Source of the DNA: Cellulomonas aerilata
Lineage (GTDB): Bacteria; Actinomycetota; Actinomycetes; Actinomycetales; Cellulomonadaceae
DNA: 64,000 nt
Direction of reading: 5' to 3'
Assembly: GCF_007991755.1 (NCBI RefSeq)
Contig: NZ_BJYY01000007.1
Span: 1 to 64,000 of the forward strand
Shown: positions 35,095 through 43,380 of the stretch, piece after piece
How positions within the stretch are numbered: the stretch's first letter is position 1
How the letters are laid out: every line of letters begins with the position of its first letter
Made by a program: the position numbers and the translations under genes
Notes under the pieces: generated by a model
Database searches by the model: none
What the model was told of the DNA's origin: nothing
Seen by the model: only the letters and a program-made list of their open reading frames with translations

Positions 35095-35792
35095 CGGCGT
35101 GCGGCGCGTCCGCTCCGCGCCCCCTGGTCCTCGTCGGCGCGAGCGGCCTGGCCCGCGAGGTGCTCGCGGTCGTGCGGCGGCACGGCCCGCACGGGGTGGT
35201 CGGCGTGGTCGACGACGCACCGGCCACGCACGGTGGTGACGTCGACGGCGTCCCCGTCCTGGGCGGCCTCGACGCGCTGGAGTCGTGGCCGGACGCGGGC
35301 GTGGTCGTGTGCGTGGGGCGCGGCGCCGACCGGGCGGCCCTCGTCGACCGCCTGGAGCGGCGGGGCGTGACGGGACGGCGCTACGCGACGGTGCTCCACC
35401 CCTCCGTGGAGGTCCCCCCGGGCTGCACGGTGGACGCCGGCTCGGTGCTCCTGGCCGGGGTGGTCCTCACCAGCGACGTGTCCGTCGGACGCCACGTCGT
35501 CGTGATGCCGAACGTCACCCTGACCCACGACGACCGTGTCCGGGACTTCGCGACGCTCGCCGCCGGCGTCAGCCTGGGGGGCGGCGTCGAGGTCGGACCC
35601 CGCGCGTACCTCGGCATGAACGCCTCCGTGCGCGAGCGCGTCCGCGTGGGCGCCGACGCCACCCTCGGGATGGGCGCGGCCCTCCTGACCGACCTGCCGG
35701 ACGGCGAGACGTGGGCCGGCGTCCCGGCCCGCCCGCTCGGCCGGGCCCACGCCGCGGCAGCAGCCGCCCACGAGAGAACGGTGCACCCATGA
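35091..35792 (+). CDS. NeuD/PglD-family sugar O/N-acyltransferase
   Basis: A 233-aa protein with the two-domain plan of this family. An N-terminal Rossmann-like part (PLVLVGASGLAREVLAVVRR; GVVGVVDDAPATHGG) binds the sugar nucleotide. A C-terminal left-handed beta-helix (VEVPPGCTVDAGSVLLAGVV, SVGRHVVVMPNVTLTHDDRV, FATLAAGVSLGGGVEVGPRA, YLGMNASVRERVRVGADATL) binds acetyl-CoA. The His in LTHDDRV is the likely catalytic base. Placed between two DegT genes and overlapping both by 4 bp, it probably acetylates an aminotransferase product. Confidence 0.9.
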   Translation: MTACGASAPRPLVLVGASGLAREVLAVVRRHGPHGVVGVVDDAPATHGGDVDGVPVLGGLDALESWPDAGVVVCVGRGADRAALVDRLERRGVTGRRYATVLHPSVEVPPGCTVDAGSVLLAGVVLTSDVSVGRHVVVMPNVTLTHDDRVRDFATLAAGVSLGGGVEVGPRAYLGMNASVRERVRVGADATLGMGAALLTDLPDGETWAGVPARPLGRAHAAAAAAHERTVHP

Positions 35793-36892
35793 ACATCCCC
35801 CTGGTCGATCTCGCCGCCCAGCAGGTGGAGGTGGACGACGAGGTCCGGGCGGGCCTGCAGGAGGTCTTCGCCACGACCGCTTTCGTCGGCGGCCCGGCCG
35901 TCCAGCGGTTCGAGGCCGCCTACGCCGCAGCGCTCGGCGTCCAGCACTGCGTCGGCGTCGCGAACGGCACGGACGCCCTGGAGCTCGCGCTCCGGGCGGC
36001 CGGCGTCCGCCCGGGTGACGAGGTCGTGCTGCCCGCCAACACGTTCATCGCCACCGCCGAGGCGGCGTCCCGCATCGGCGCGGTGCCCGTGCCGGTGGAC
36101 GTCGATCCCCGGTACCTGCTCATGGATCCCGACGCGGTCCGCGCCGCGGTCGGCCCGCGGACGGGGGCCCTCGTCCCCGTGCACCTGTTCGGCCAGGTCG
36201 CGCCGGTGGAGGAGCTGCTCAAGATCGCTGCGGACGCGGGGGTGCCGCTCGTGGAGGACGCGGCCCAGTCGCAGGGCGCGCGCCGGCACGGCCGACCCGC
36301 CGGCAGCTTCGGGCTCGCGGCGGGCACCAGCTTCTACCCCGGCAAGAACCTCGGGGCGGCGGGGGACGCCGGAGCGGTGACCACCGACGACGCGGACGTC
36401 GCCCGCACCGTCCGGGTGCTCGCCGCCCACGGGAGCGCACGCAGGTACGAGCACGAGCTGGTGGGGATGAACTCCCGGCTCGACACGGTGCAGGCCGTGG
36501 TGCTCGAGGCGAAGCTGCGCCGCCTGGCCGGCTGGAACGAGCGCCGCCGGGAGGCCGCGGCTCGGTACGGCGAGCTCCTCGCCGGGGTCGAGGGCGTCCG
36601 GGTGCCGACCAGCGCCGAGGGCAACGAGGACGTGTGGCACCTCTACGTCGTCCAGGTCGAGGAGCGCGACCGCGTGCTCGCCGCTCTGCACGCCGCCGGG
36701 ATCGGCGCCGGGATCCACTACCCGACGCCGGTGCACCTGACGGGCGCCTACGCCCACCTCGGGCTGGGTCGGGGGGCCTTCCCGGTCGCCGAGGCCGCGT
36801 CGGGCCGCATCCTGTCCCTGCCGCTGCACCCGCACCTCACGGTGGAGCAGCAGGAGACGGTGGTCCGCACCGTGGCCGAGGCGCTCCGGTGA
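35789..36892 (+). CDS. DegT/DnrJ/EryC1 sugar aminotransferase 2 (WbpE-like)
   Basis: A 367-aa PLP enzyme whose ATG overlaps the preceding stop (ATGA). The opening IPLVDLAAQQVEVDDEV, the GGPAVQRFEAAYAAALGV loop, VANGTDALELALRAAGV, LVEDAAQSQGAR and the PLP lysine in SFYPGKNLGAAGDAG all fit WbpE-type enzymes that aminate C3 of UDP-2-acetamido-2-deoxy-3-keto-glucuronic acid. With the WbpB-like (31884) and WbpD-like (31079) genes it would complete a UDP-2,3-diacetamido-uronic acid route. Only about 31 % of positions look shared with the first DegT by eye, so the two likely have different substrates. The operon has a 49-bp gap after this gene. Confidence 0.92.
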   Translation: MNIPLVDLAAQQVEVDDEVRAGLQEVFATTAFVGGPAVQRFEAAYAAALGVQHCVGVANGTDALELALRAAGVRPGDEVVLPANTFIATAEAASRIGAVPVPVDVDPRYLLMDPDAVRAAVGPRTGALVPVHLFGQVAPVEELLKIAADAGVPLVEDAAQSQGARRHGRPAGSFGLAAGTSFYPGKNLGAAGDAGAVTTDDADVARTVRVLAAHGSARRYEHELVGMNSRLDTVQAVVLEAKLRRLAGWNERRREAAARYGELLAGVEGVRVPTSAEGNEDVWHLYVVQVEERDRVLAALHAAGIGAGIHYPTPVHLTGAYAHLGLGRGAFPVAEAASGRILSLPLHPHLTVEQQETVVRTVAEALR

Positions 36893-36941
36893 CGTCCTTG
36901 TGGAGCGGCGGCACAGGGCGACACGGCCGGCGGGCCGCAGC

Positions 36942-38165
36942 ATGAGACTCCTCGTGTACCCCGGCGTGATGGAGGTCGGAGGCAGCCAGATCAACGCCGT
37001 CGAGCTCGCCCACCAAGCCGCCGTCGCGGGCCACGAGGTCGTGCTGTTCGGTCCGGGCGGCGATCTGTGCACCATGGTCGCCGACCTCGGTCTGGAGTAC
37101 ATCAGGTCCCCCCAGGAGTTCCGCTGGCCGTCGCGGGCCAACATGGCGGCGCTCGAGCGGCTGGTGGTCGCGCGAGGCATCGACGTGGTGCACGGCTACG
37201 AGTGGGGACCGTCGCTCGACCTGGCGTTCGGACCGCACCGGACTCTCGGCACGCCCATGGTCACCACCGTGCTGTCCATGGACGTCCCCGACCACATCCC
37301 GCGCCACGAGCCTCTCGTGGTGGGCACGCGGCGGCTGTACGAGGAGCAGCAGGCGCGACGGGGTCGCGTGCACCTCATCGAGCCGCCGATCGACCTCGTC
37401 CGCAATGCCCCGGGAGGCGGAGGTACGGACCCGCGGACGTCGTTCGGCCTCGTGCGGAGCGACGTCGTCGTCGCCGTGGTGTGCCGGCTGTCGAGCGACC
37501 TCGGCAAGGTCGACGGCGTGCTGGATGCCATCGACACCGTCGGGCGGCTTGCGTCGACCTCGCCGGTCCGGCTGCTCGTGGTCGGCACAGGGCCGGCAGC
37601 GGCTCAGGTCCGGGATCGTGCCGCCGCCGTCAATGGCGCCGCCGGGAGGCCGATCGTCGTCGTGACCGGTCAGCTGCTCGATCCGCGCAGCGCCTACGAC
37701 GCCGCCGACGTCGTGCTCGGGATGGGGAGCTCCGCGCTGAAGGGCATGGCGTTCGGGAAGCCGTTGGTCGTCCAGGGAGAGCACGGCGGGTGGGAGCCCC
37801 TGACCACCACCACGGTCGATGGCTTCCTCCACCACGGATGGCTCGGTACGGGCCCCGGTTACGGCCGAGATCTGGAGTCGGTACTGCGTGACCTGCTCGA
37901 CGACCCCGCGGAGCGCGCCCGCTTGGGATTGCTCGGGCGACAGACGGTTCTCGACAGGTACAGCCTCGCGGCAGCCGCCCGGACCCAGGCCGGCGTCTAC
38001 GAGGATGCGGTCGCGCACCGGCCGACGAAGGCAGCGACAGCCCGCGCGCTGCGCCGCTGCGCCGTCGACGTCGCGAAGTTCAAGCTCGCCCTCGCTCGGT
38101 CGCGCATCCCTGCCGCGGGTCGAGTCACGGGTGGGGACGCGTGGGGGGAGCGGTCCGCGGCATGA
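36942..38165 (+). CDS. GT4 family glycosyltransferase
   Basis: A 407-aa GT-B enzyme. The N-terminal domain starts MRLLVYPGVMEVGGSQINAV, the Gly-rich acceptor loop of GT4 enzymes. The C-terminal nucleotide-sugar domain has VVVAVVCRLSSDLGKVDGVL, VRLLVVGTGPAAAQVR, AYDAADVVLGMGSSALKGMA (the EX7E region appears modified, with Gly/Ser instead of the first Glu) and FGKPLVVQGEHGGWEPL. It follows the sugar-biosynthesis genes and overlaps the flippase gene by 4 bp. Donor and acceptor cannot be predicted. Upstream start codons extend into the gap without support. Confidence 0.85.
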   Translation: MRLLVYPGVMEVGGSQINAVELAHQAAVAGHEVVLFGPGGDLCTMVADLGLEYIRSPQEFRWPSRANMAALERLVVARGIDVVHGYEWGPSLDLAFGPHRTLGTPMVTTVLSMDVPDHIPRHEPLVVGTRRLYEEQQARRGRVHLIEPPIDLVRNAPGGGGTDPRTSFGLVRSDVVVAVVCRLSSDLGKVDGVLDAIDTVGRLASTSPVRLLVVGTGPAAAQVRDRAAAVNGAAGRPIVVVTGQLLDPRSAYDAADVVLGMGSSALKGMAFGKPLVVQGEHGGWEPLTTTTVDGFLHHGWLGTGPGYGRDLESVLRDLLDDPAERARLGLLGRQTVLDRYSLAAAARTQAGVYEDAVAHRPTKAATARALRRCAVDVAKFKLALARSRIPAAGRVTGGDAWGERSAA

Positions 38166-39688
38166 CCGACATGGGACTGAGCGGCAGCGTCCGGCGGGGG
38201 CTGGCCTGGGGCAGCGCCGGGAACATCGTGCTCCGCTTCGGCAACGTGCTCATCGGCATCGTGCTCGCCCGGCTGCTCGCCCCGGAGGACTTCGGGGTCT
38301 TCGCCATCGCACTCGCCGTGCAGGGCGTCCTCGTGACGTTCGTCGATCTCGGCCTGAGTACGTACCTCGTGCGGGCGGCGCAGCCGGGCAGGCTCGAGCC
38401 GACGGTGGCGACCCTGAGCGTGGCCTCGGGTGTCCTGCTGGCCGTCAGCATGGCGGTGACCGCCGTCCCAGTGGCGCAGGCGCTCGGGAGCGAGCGCGCG
38501 GCACCGCTGATCGCCCTCCTCGCCGGCACGCTGGTGATCTCCGCAGCGGGCGTCGTCCCGTACGCACGCATGCAGCGCGAGTTCCAGCAGCGCGAGATCT
38601 TCGCGACCGGCGCGATCGACCTCGGGGTCGGGACCGTCGTGACCCTCGTGCTCGTCCTCGCCGGCTGGGGTCCGATGGCTCTGGCGGTATCCCGGCTGGT
38701 GGCTCAGCCGTGCGCCACCGGCGCCCAGTTCCTGCTGTCGCGCACGAGGCCGAGGTTCGGGTTCGACGCGGGTGTGGCCGGCGACGCCGTCGCATGCGGG
38801 CTGCCGCTCGCAGGTGCCAATCTGCTGTCGATGGGTCTTCTCGCGGTGGACAAGGTCGTCCTGTCACGGGGGGCCGGCGAGGTGGCGCTGGGGTACTACG
38901 TGCTCGCCTTCAACGTCGCGAGCTGGCCTCTGACCGTCATCGGTCAGACCATCCGACCTGTCGCTCTCGCGGCGTTCGCCCGCCTTCAGGACCCCGAGCC
39001 GAATACGGTGACCACGGCGGACGACCCGGAGCGCGCCCCTGGCGAGGGGGCCGGTGACGGGGGGCTCGCGTTCGCCGTCCGGCTGGCATGGGCAGCAGCG
39101 GTTCCCGTCGCTTGCCTGCTTGCTGTGCTGAGCGCTCCAGTGGTGGTGCTGCTGTACGGCGACAGGTGGCGGCCCGCAGCGGGTGCGCTCGCTGCCTTGG
39201 CGGCGTTCGGCGCGCTTCGCGTGGTCTTCGACCTCATGGCCACCTACCTGATCGCACGCGGTTCCAGCCGCCCGGTGCTGTGGATCCAGGTGGCGTGGAT
39301 CCTGGCCCTGGTCCCGGCCGTGCTTCTGGGAGTTTGGGCTGGGGGGGCCACCGGCGCGGGATGGGCCCAGGTGGCCGTGGCCGTCCTCGTGGTGCTGCCG
39401 TGCTACCTGCTGGCCGTCCGACGTCGTGGAGCGCGGGTGTCCGAGCTGCTGAGCGTCTTGTTGATGCCAGTGGTAGCTGCGGTGCCGACAGCGGTCGCGG
39501 CGGCCGTGGTGTCCAAGGTCGTCCACGGTCCTCTGCCGACGCTCGTCGTCGGCGTGCTGGTCGGCGCAGGGGTCTATGCCCTCCTCGCCGGGCGCCCCGT
39601 GCTGCGTGCGCTGCGGTCGACCGCCACCGGACCGGCCGTGACGGGCACTGCGCCCACGAGCGGAGCGACGACGGTGACTGTGCCATGA
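38162..39688 (+). CDS. Wzx-like oligosaccharide flippase
   Basis: A 508-aa polytopic protein of the MVF/PST family. It starts GLSGSVRRGLAWGSAGNIVL, typical of Wzx/lipopolysaccharide biosynthesis proteins. About 12-14 helices follow (NVLIGIVLARLLAPEDFGVF, GVLLAVSMAVTAVPVAQAL, LAWAAAVPVACLLAVLSAPV, VAVAVLVVLPCYLLAVR and LLSVLLMPVVAAVPTAVAAA among them). It would move undecaprenyl-linked repeat units across the membrane for polymerisation by the ligase/polymerase at 45634. The codon mix is slightly less GC-rich than in the neighbours. Confidence 0.9.
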   Translation: MTDMGLSGSVRRGLAWGSAGNIVLRFGNVLIGIVLARLLAPEDFGVFAIALAVQGVLVTFVDLGLSTYLVRAAQPGRLEPTVATLSVASGVLLAVSMAVTAVPVAQALGSERAAPLIALLAGTLVISAAGVVPYARMQREFQQREIFATGAIDLGVGTVVTLVLVLAGWGPMALAVSRLVAQPCATGAQFLLSRTRPRFGFDAGVAGDAVACGLPLAGANLLSMGLLAVDKVVLSRGAGEVALGYYVLAFNVASWPLTVIGQTIRPVALAAFARLQDPEPNTVTTADDPERAPGEGAGDGGLAFAVRLAWAAAVPVACLLAVLSAPVVVLLYGDRWRPAAGALAALAAFGALRVVFDLMATYLIARGSSRPVLWIQVAWILALVPAVLLGVWAGGATGAGWAQVAVAVLVVLPCYLLAVRRRGARVSELLSVLLMPVVAAVPTAVAAAVVSKVVHGPLPTLVVGVLVGAGVYALLAGRPVLRALRSTATGPAVTGTAPTSGATTVTVP

Positions 39689-40875
39689 CGACCAGCCAAA
39701 CCTCACTGGTGCGCACGGTACGGGTGGTCCCTCGGGCGACGTCCACGCCCCGGGCCACGGTGTCGGTCGTGATCCCGTGTCACAACTACGCCCGTTACCT
39801 TCCGGAGGCGGTCACGAGCGCGCTCGACCAGCAGGACGTCGTCGTCGAGGTCATCGTGGTGGACGACGCCTCGACGGACGACTCCCTCGCGGTCGCCCGC
39901 CGCCTCGCGGGTGCCGACCCGCGCGTCTCGGTCGTCGCGCACGCCGTCAACCGGGGTCCCGTGGGGACCTTCAACGACGGGCTGGCCAGGGCCTCGGGGG
40001 AGTTCCTCGTCCGCCTCGACGCGGACGACCTGCTCACGCCGGGCTCGCTCGCGCGCTCGGTCGCGGTCGCCCGGACCTTCCCGTCCGTGGGCCTGGTCTA
40101 CGGCCATCCGCTGCACTTCTCCGACACACGCCCGACGGCCCGGCTCCGGCCGCGTCGCTGGACCGTGTGGCCGGGCCGGCAGTGGCTGTGGGACCGGTGC
40201 CTCGACGGCTACAACGTCATCACCTCGCCCGAGGTGCTCATGCGGATGTCCGTCGTCGCCGAGGTGGGCGGCCAGCGTCCGCTGGCGCACACGCACGACA
40301 TGGAGATGTGGCTGCGCGTCGCCGCGTTCTCCGACGTCGCCCATGTGGGCGGGTGCGACCAGGCATGGCACCGCGACCACCCCGCGAGCCTGTCGGCACG
40401 CGTCGTCGACGACGCCACCGACTTCGGCGAGCGCGTCGCCGCCTTCGACGAGCTGGCCGCCGGGGTCGCGGCACAGCTGCCGGAGATGGCGCAGATGCGC
40501 GCCGCCGCGCAGCAGGCGCTGGTGCGGCAGGCGCTGCGCGCGTGCCGGTACGAGGTCGCACGCGGCAACCGTGACCCGGTCCGGGTGCGACGCCTCATGG
40601 CCCAGGCGCTCGAGCTGGACCCGCACCTGGCCACCACGGCGGCGTGGGGGACCCTGGCGGCCGCGCTCGACGGGCGTCCCGACCCGGCCCGGCGGGCCGC
40701 AGGGCTGCTGACCGCGGCGGCCATCCGGGCGGACGACGTCGGGCGCGGGTTCCGATGGAGCCGTACCGGCACCTACACGCGGGAGCGGCGTCGGCCGCGG
40801 CCACCCGTGGACACCGCGACCACCCTGCCGGACCGGCAGCCCACGACGACGCGCAGGAGGTGGAGGGACCGATGA
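39685..40875 (+). CDS. GT2 family glycosyltransferase
   Basis: A 396-aa protein, ATG in an ATGA overlap. A GT-A domain occupies about residues 25-270: TVSVVIPCHNYARYLPEAVT, VIVVDDASTDDSLAVARRLA, the LVRLDADDLLTPGSLARSV metal site (DADD) and an acceptor-side THDMEMWLRVAAFSDVAHV with the ED/HD-type base. The C-terminal ~120 residues are Ala/Arg-rich helices, perhaps for membrane association. It adds a sugar on the cytoplasmic face. Specificity unknown. Confidence 0.9.
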   Translation: MTTSQTSLVRTVRVVPRATSTPRATVSVVIPCHNYARYLPEAVTSALDQQDVVVEVIVVDDASTDDSLAVARRLAGADPRVSVVAHAVNRGPVGTFNDGLARASGEFLVRLDADDLLTPGSLARSVAVARTFPSVGLVYGHPLHFSDTRPTARLRPRRWTVWPGRQWLWDRCLDGYNVITSPEVLMRMSVVAEVGGQRPLAHTHDMEMWLRVAAFSDVAHVGGCDQAWHRDHPASLSARVVDDATDFGERVAAFDELAAGVAAQLPEMAQMRAAAQQALVRQALRACRYEVARGNRDPVRVRRLMAQALELDPHLATTAAWGTLAAALDGRPDPARRAAGLLTAAAIRADDVGRGFRWSRTGTYTRERRRPRPPVDTATTLPDRQPTTTRRRWRDR

Positions 40876-42134
40876 GCTCCTCGACGGCACACCACTCGGC
40901 ACCCCACAGGGCCGTCGCCATCGGCCGGCGCGTTCGCGCCATGGGTCCGTACGAGACGGCGCAGCGGGTCGCGGCCCGGCTGTACCACCGGACCGGCGCG
41001 GCCTCGCTCGACTTCCCGCTCCTGCCCCAGGACGTCGCGGACTCCGGCGAGCTCCGCCTCGCGCAGACGGCGGCCGCGCCCCCACCCGGCCGGCCGCTGA
41101 CGATCGGGTGGCTCACCGTGCCCCCCGGCCCGCGCTCCGGGGGGCACACCACGATGTTCCGCATGGTGCAGGCGCTGGAGGAGGCCGGTCACCGCTGCGT
41201 GCTCTACCTCTACGACCGGCACGGCGGCGACGTCCGGCACCGGGCGGACGTCATCCGGCAGGGGTGGCCGCAGATCCACGCGGACGTGCGTGACGTCGCC
41301 GACGGGATCAGCGGTGTCGACGCCTGCATCGCCACGTCGTGGCAGTCGGCGCACGTGCTGGCCCGGCGCGGCACCGCGCCGATGCGCCGGCTGTACTTCG
41401 TGCAGGACTTCGAGCCGTTCTTCTACCCGCGCGGCTCCCAGTACGCCCTCGCCGAGGACTCCTACCGGTTCGGGTTCCGGCTGGTCGCGCTCGGCGAGAT
41501 GGTCGCCGAGCACCTGCGTGGTGTCGTCGACGTCGACGTCGACGTGGTCCCGTTCGGGTGCGACACCGACGTCTACCGGCCTCTGGGCACCGAGGAGCGG
41601 CACGGCGTCGTGCTCTACGCCAAGCCCGACGTCGGCCGCCGCGGCTACGACCTCGCCCGGCTCGCGCTGGAGCGGTTCCACCGACGCCACCCGGACCAGC
41701 CGATCCACGTGTACGGCGACCGGGTGAGGGACCTCTCCGTCCCGGTCATCCATCACGGGGGGCTGACCCCGGCCGAGCTCAACGCGCTCTACAACCGCAC
41801 CGTCGCCGGACTGGCGATGTCCTTCACGAACATCTCGCTGGTGGCGGAGGAGATGCTCGCGGCCGGGACGGTGCCCGTGGTCAACGACTCGCCGGACGCC
41901 CGTGCGGACCTGCCGAACCCGTACGCGCTGTGGGCGGTCCCGACGCCGGGCGCGGTGGCCGACGCCCTGTCCACGGCCGTACGGCACCCGGAGCCGGTGG
42001 CGCACGCGGCGCAGGTCGCGGCCAGCGTCCGGGGTCGGTCGTGGCGCGGCGCCCAGGACGAGCTCGTCCGGCTCGTCGAGGGGCACGTGCACGGGGTCGG
42101 CGCCTCGCAGCCGGGCCGGCAGGTCGCGCGATGA
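40872..42134 (+). CDS. WsaF-like GT4 glycosyltransferase
   Basis: A 420-aa GT-B enzyme overlapping the previous gene by ATGA. The hallmark of the WsaF family (rhamnosyltransferase of S-layer glycan synthesis) is present: LYFVQDFEPFFYPRGSQYAL followed by AEDSYRFGFRLVALGEMVAE. The C-terminal domain has VVPFGCDTDVYRP, VLYAKPDVGRRGYDLARLAL, VIHHGGLTPAELNALYNRTV and the acidic pair region SLVAEEMLAAGTVPVVND. A rhamnose or related deoxy-sugar transfer role is plausible from the family. Donor biosynthesis genes for rhamnose are not in this window. Confidence 0.87.
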   Translation: MSSSTAHHSAPHRAVAIGRRVRAMGPYETAQRVAARLYHRTGAASLDFPLLPQDVADSGELRLAQTAAAPPPGRPLTIGWLTVPPGPRSGGHTTMFRMVQALEEAGHRCVLYLYDRHGGDVRHRADVIRQGWPQIHADVRDVADGISGVDACIATSWQSAHVLARRGTAPMRRLYFVQDFEPFFYPRGSQYALAEDSYRFGFRLVALGEMVAEHLRGVVDVDVDVVPFGCDTDVYRPLGTEERHGVVLYAKPDVGRRGYDLARLALERFHRRHPDQPIHVYGDRVRDLSVPVIHHGGLTPAELNALYNRTVAGLAMSFTNISLVAEEMLAAGTVPVVNDSPDARADLPNPYALWAVPTPGAVADALSTAVRHPEPVAHAAQVAASVRGRSWRGAQDELVRLVEGHVHGVGASQPGRQVAR

Positions 42135-43036
42135 GCGCCCCCGGCCGCACGCACCGGACCATGTCGGTGCTGACACCCAGCTACCGGCCGGACCACGAGC
42201 TGTGCGTGGACCTCAACCGCTCCGTCATGCGGTTCGCGCCGGACGACGTCGGCCACACCGTCGTCGTCCCGGCCGCGGACCGACGGCTGTTCGGCGGGCT
42301 GGCGAATGCGCGCACGACCGTGCGTGACGTCCGCGACGTGATGCCGCGGCAGCTGCGGGCCGTTCCGGGGCTCAACACGTGGGTCAACGTCCGGGCGCCG
42401 TTCCCGCCGGTGCGCGGCTGGATCGCCCAGCAGGTCGTCAAGCTCGCCGCCGTCGCGGACGCCGGGGAGGACCTGGTGCTGATCGCCGACTCGGATCTCG
42501 CCTTCGTCCGACCGTTCACCGCAGCGACCTTCACCGCGGACGGCGCTGTGCCGCTGTACCGCCGCAGCGGCGCCGTGACGCCTCATCTGCCGAGGCACAT
42601 GAGGTGGCACGCCGTGGCCCGTCGTCTGCTGGGCCTGCCACCGAGCACGGACGAGGTGCGGGCCGACTACGTCTGCTGGCCGTGCGTCTGGGAGCCGGCC
42701 GTCGTCAGGCGGATGCTCGAGCGGATCGAGCGGGTGACCGGCACGCCCTGGGCGACCGCCGTGGGACGGGAGCTGCACTTCTCGGAGATGATGCTGTACG
42801 GCGTCTACGTCGACGAGATCGAGTCCCGGTCCCGGCCGGTCCCGCACACGACGGACATGCGGTGCCCCAGCTACTCCGACGAGATCCCGCTCGACGACGA
42901 GGGCCTCGCCGCGTTCCTGTCCGGCGTCCGCGAGGAGGACGTCGCGGTGATGGTGTCGGCCAGGTCCGGCACGTCGCTCCGGTCCCGCCGCCAGGCGCTG
43001 TCGTCGGTCGCCGCGGAGGCTCGCGCTCCTGAGTGA
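42131..43036 (+). CDS. DUF6492-type glycosyltransferase-like protein
   Basis: A 301-aa protein, ATG in an ATGA overlap. The core is GT-A-like: MSVLTPSYRPDHELCVDLNR, HTVVVPAADRRLFGGLANA, RGWIAQQVVKLAAVADAGED and a metal-binding DxD in LVLIADSDLAFVRPFTA. C-terminal parts include YVCWPCVWEPAVVRRMLERI and HFSEMMLYGVYVDEI. These features match proteins annotated as DUF6492, found in polysaccharide clusters and believed to be sugar transferases. It closes the tightly overlapping series of genes; the next gene begins 344 bp later. Confidence 0.8.
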   Translation: MSAPGRTHRTMSVLTPSYRPDHELCVDLNRSVMRFAPDDVGHTVVVPAADRRLFGGLANARTTVRDVRDVMPRQLRAVPGLNTWVNVRAPFPPVRGWIAQQVVKLAAVADAGEDLVLIADSDLAFVRPFTAATFTADGAVPLYRRSGAVTPHLPRHMRWHAVARRLLGLPPSTDEVRADYVCWPCVWEPAVVRRMLERIERVTGTPWATAVGRELHFSEMMLYGVYVDEIESRSRPVPHTTDMRCPSYSDEIPLDDEGLAAFLSGVREEDVAVMVSARSGTSLRSRRQALSSVAAEARAPE

Positions 43037-43380
43037 CGGCGCCGTCGCACGGCGGTGACCTCCGGTCCTGGCCGTCGCGCGGCTGGCAGGCTCCCGCGCC
43101 GCTCCTCGGCCCGCATCCCGGCACCGCCGGCCCGTGCCGTGCGCGGGTACCTCGGGGAGCGGCCGGGCGCCACCGAACCTACGATGGCCGCGCACCGGTG
43201 GACCGGGTACCCCCGGGAACGTCACGGGTGCGCTGGACAGCGCAGGGGGAGAGCGGGACCGCACCGCCGATCCGTCGCGTGCCGCGGGACGGCTCGTGCC
43301 GGACGGCCGAGCGGTCGCGAGGTCCGCCCACGTCCGCCGACGTGCGCTGTGCCGGGCTCGACGGCCGGAGGAGCGTGACC
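43037..43380 (+). promoter_or_regulatory. 344-bp spacer before the secreted glycosidase-like gene
   Basis: No convincing gene. A TACGAT at 43180-43185 is a good actinobacterial -10 box, although the matching -35 is poor and the leader would be ~190 nt. A GGAGGAG ribosome site (43366-43372) precedes the GTG at 43381. The open frame through this spacer (from a GTG at 43033) is Arg/Pro/Gly-rich and not protein-like. Confidence 0.35.

Noticed and set aside
43033-43380. GTG at 43033 in a GTGA overlap that would extend the glycosidase-like gene upstream by 116 codons
   Set aside because: The extension is Arg/Pro/Gly-rich, a normal signal peptide starts at 43381, and GGAGGAG directly precedes that GTG. 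The overlap is probably chance.
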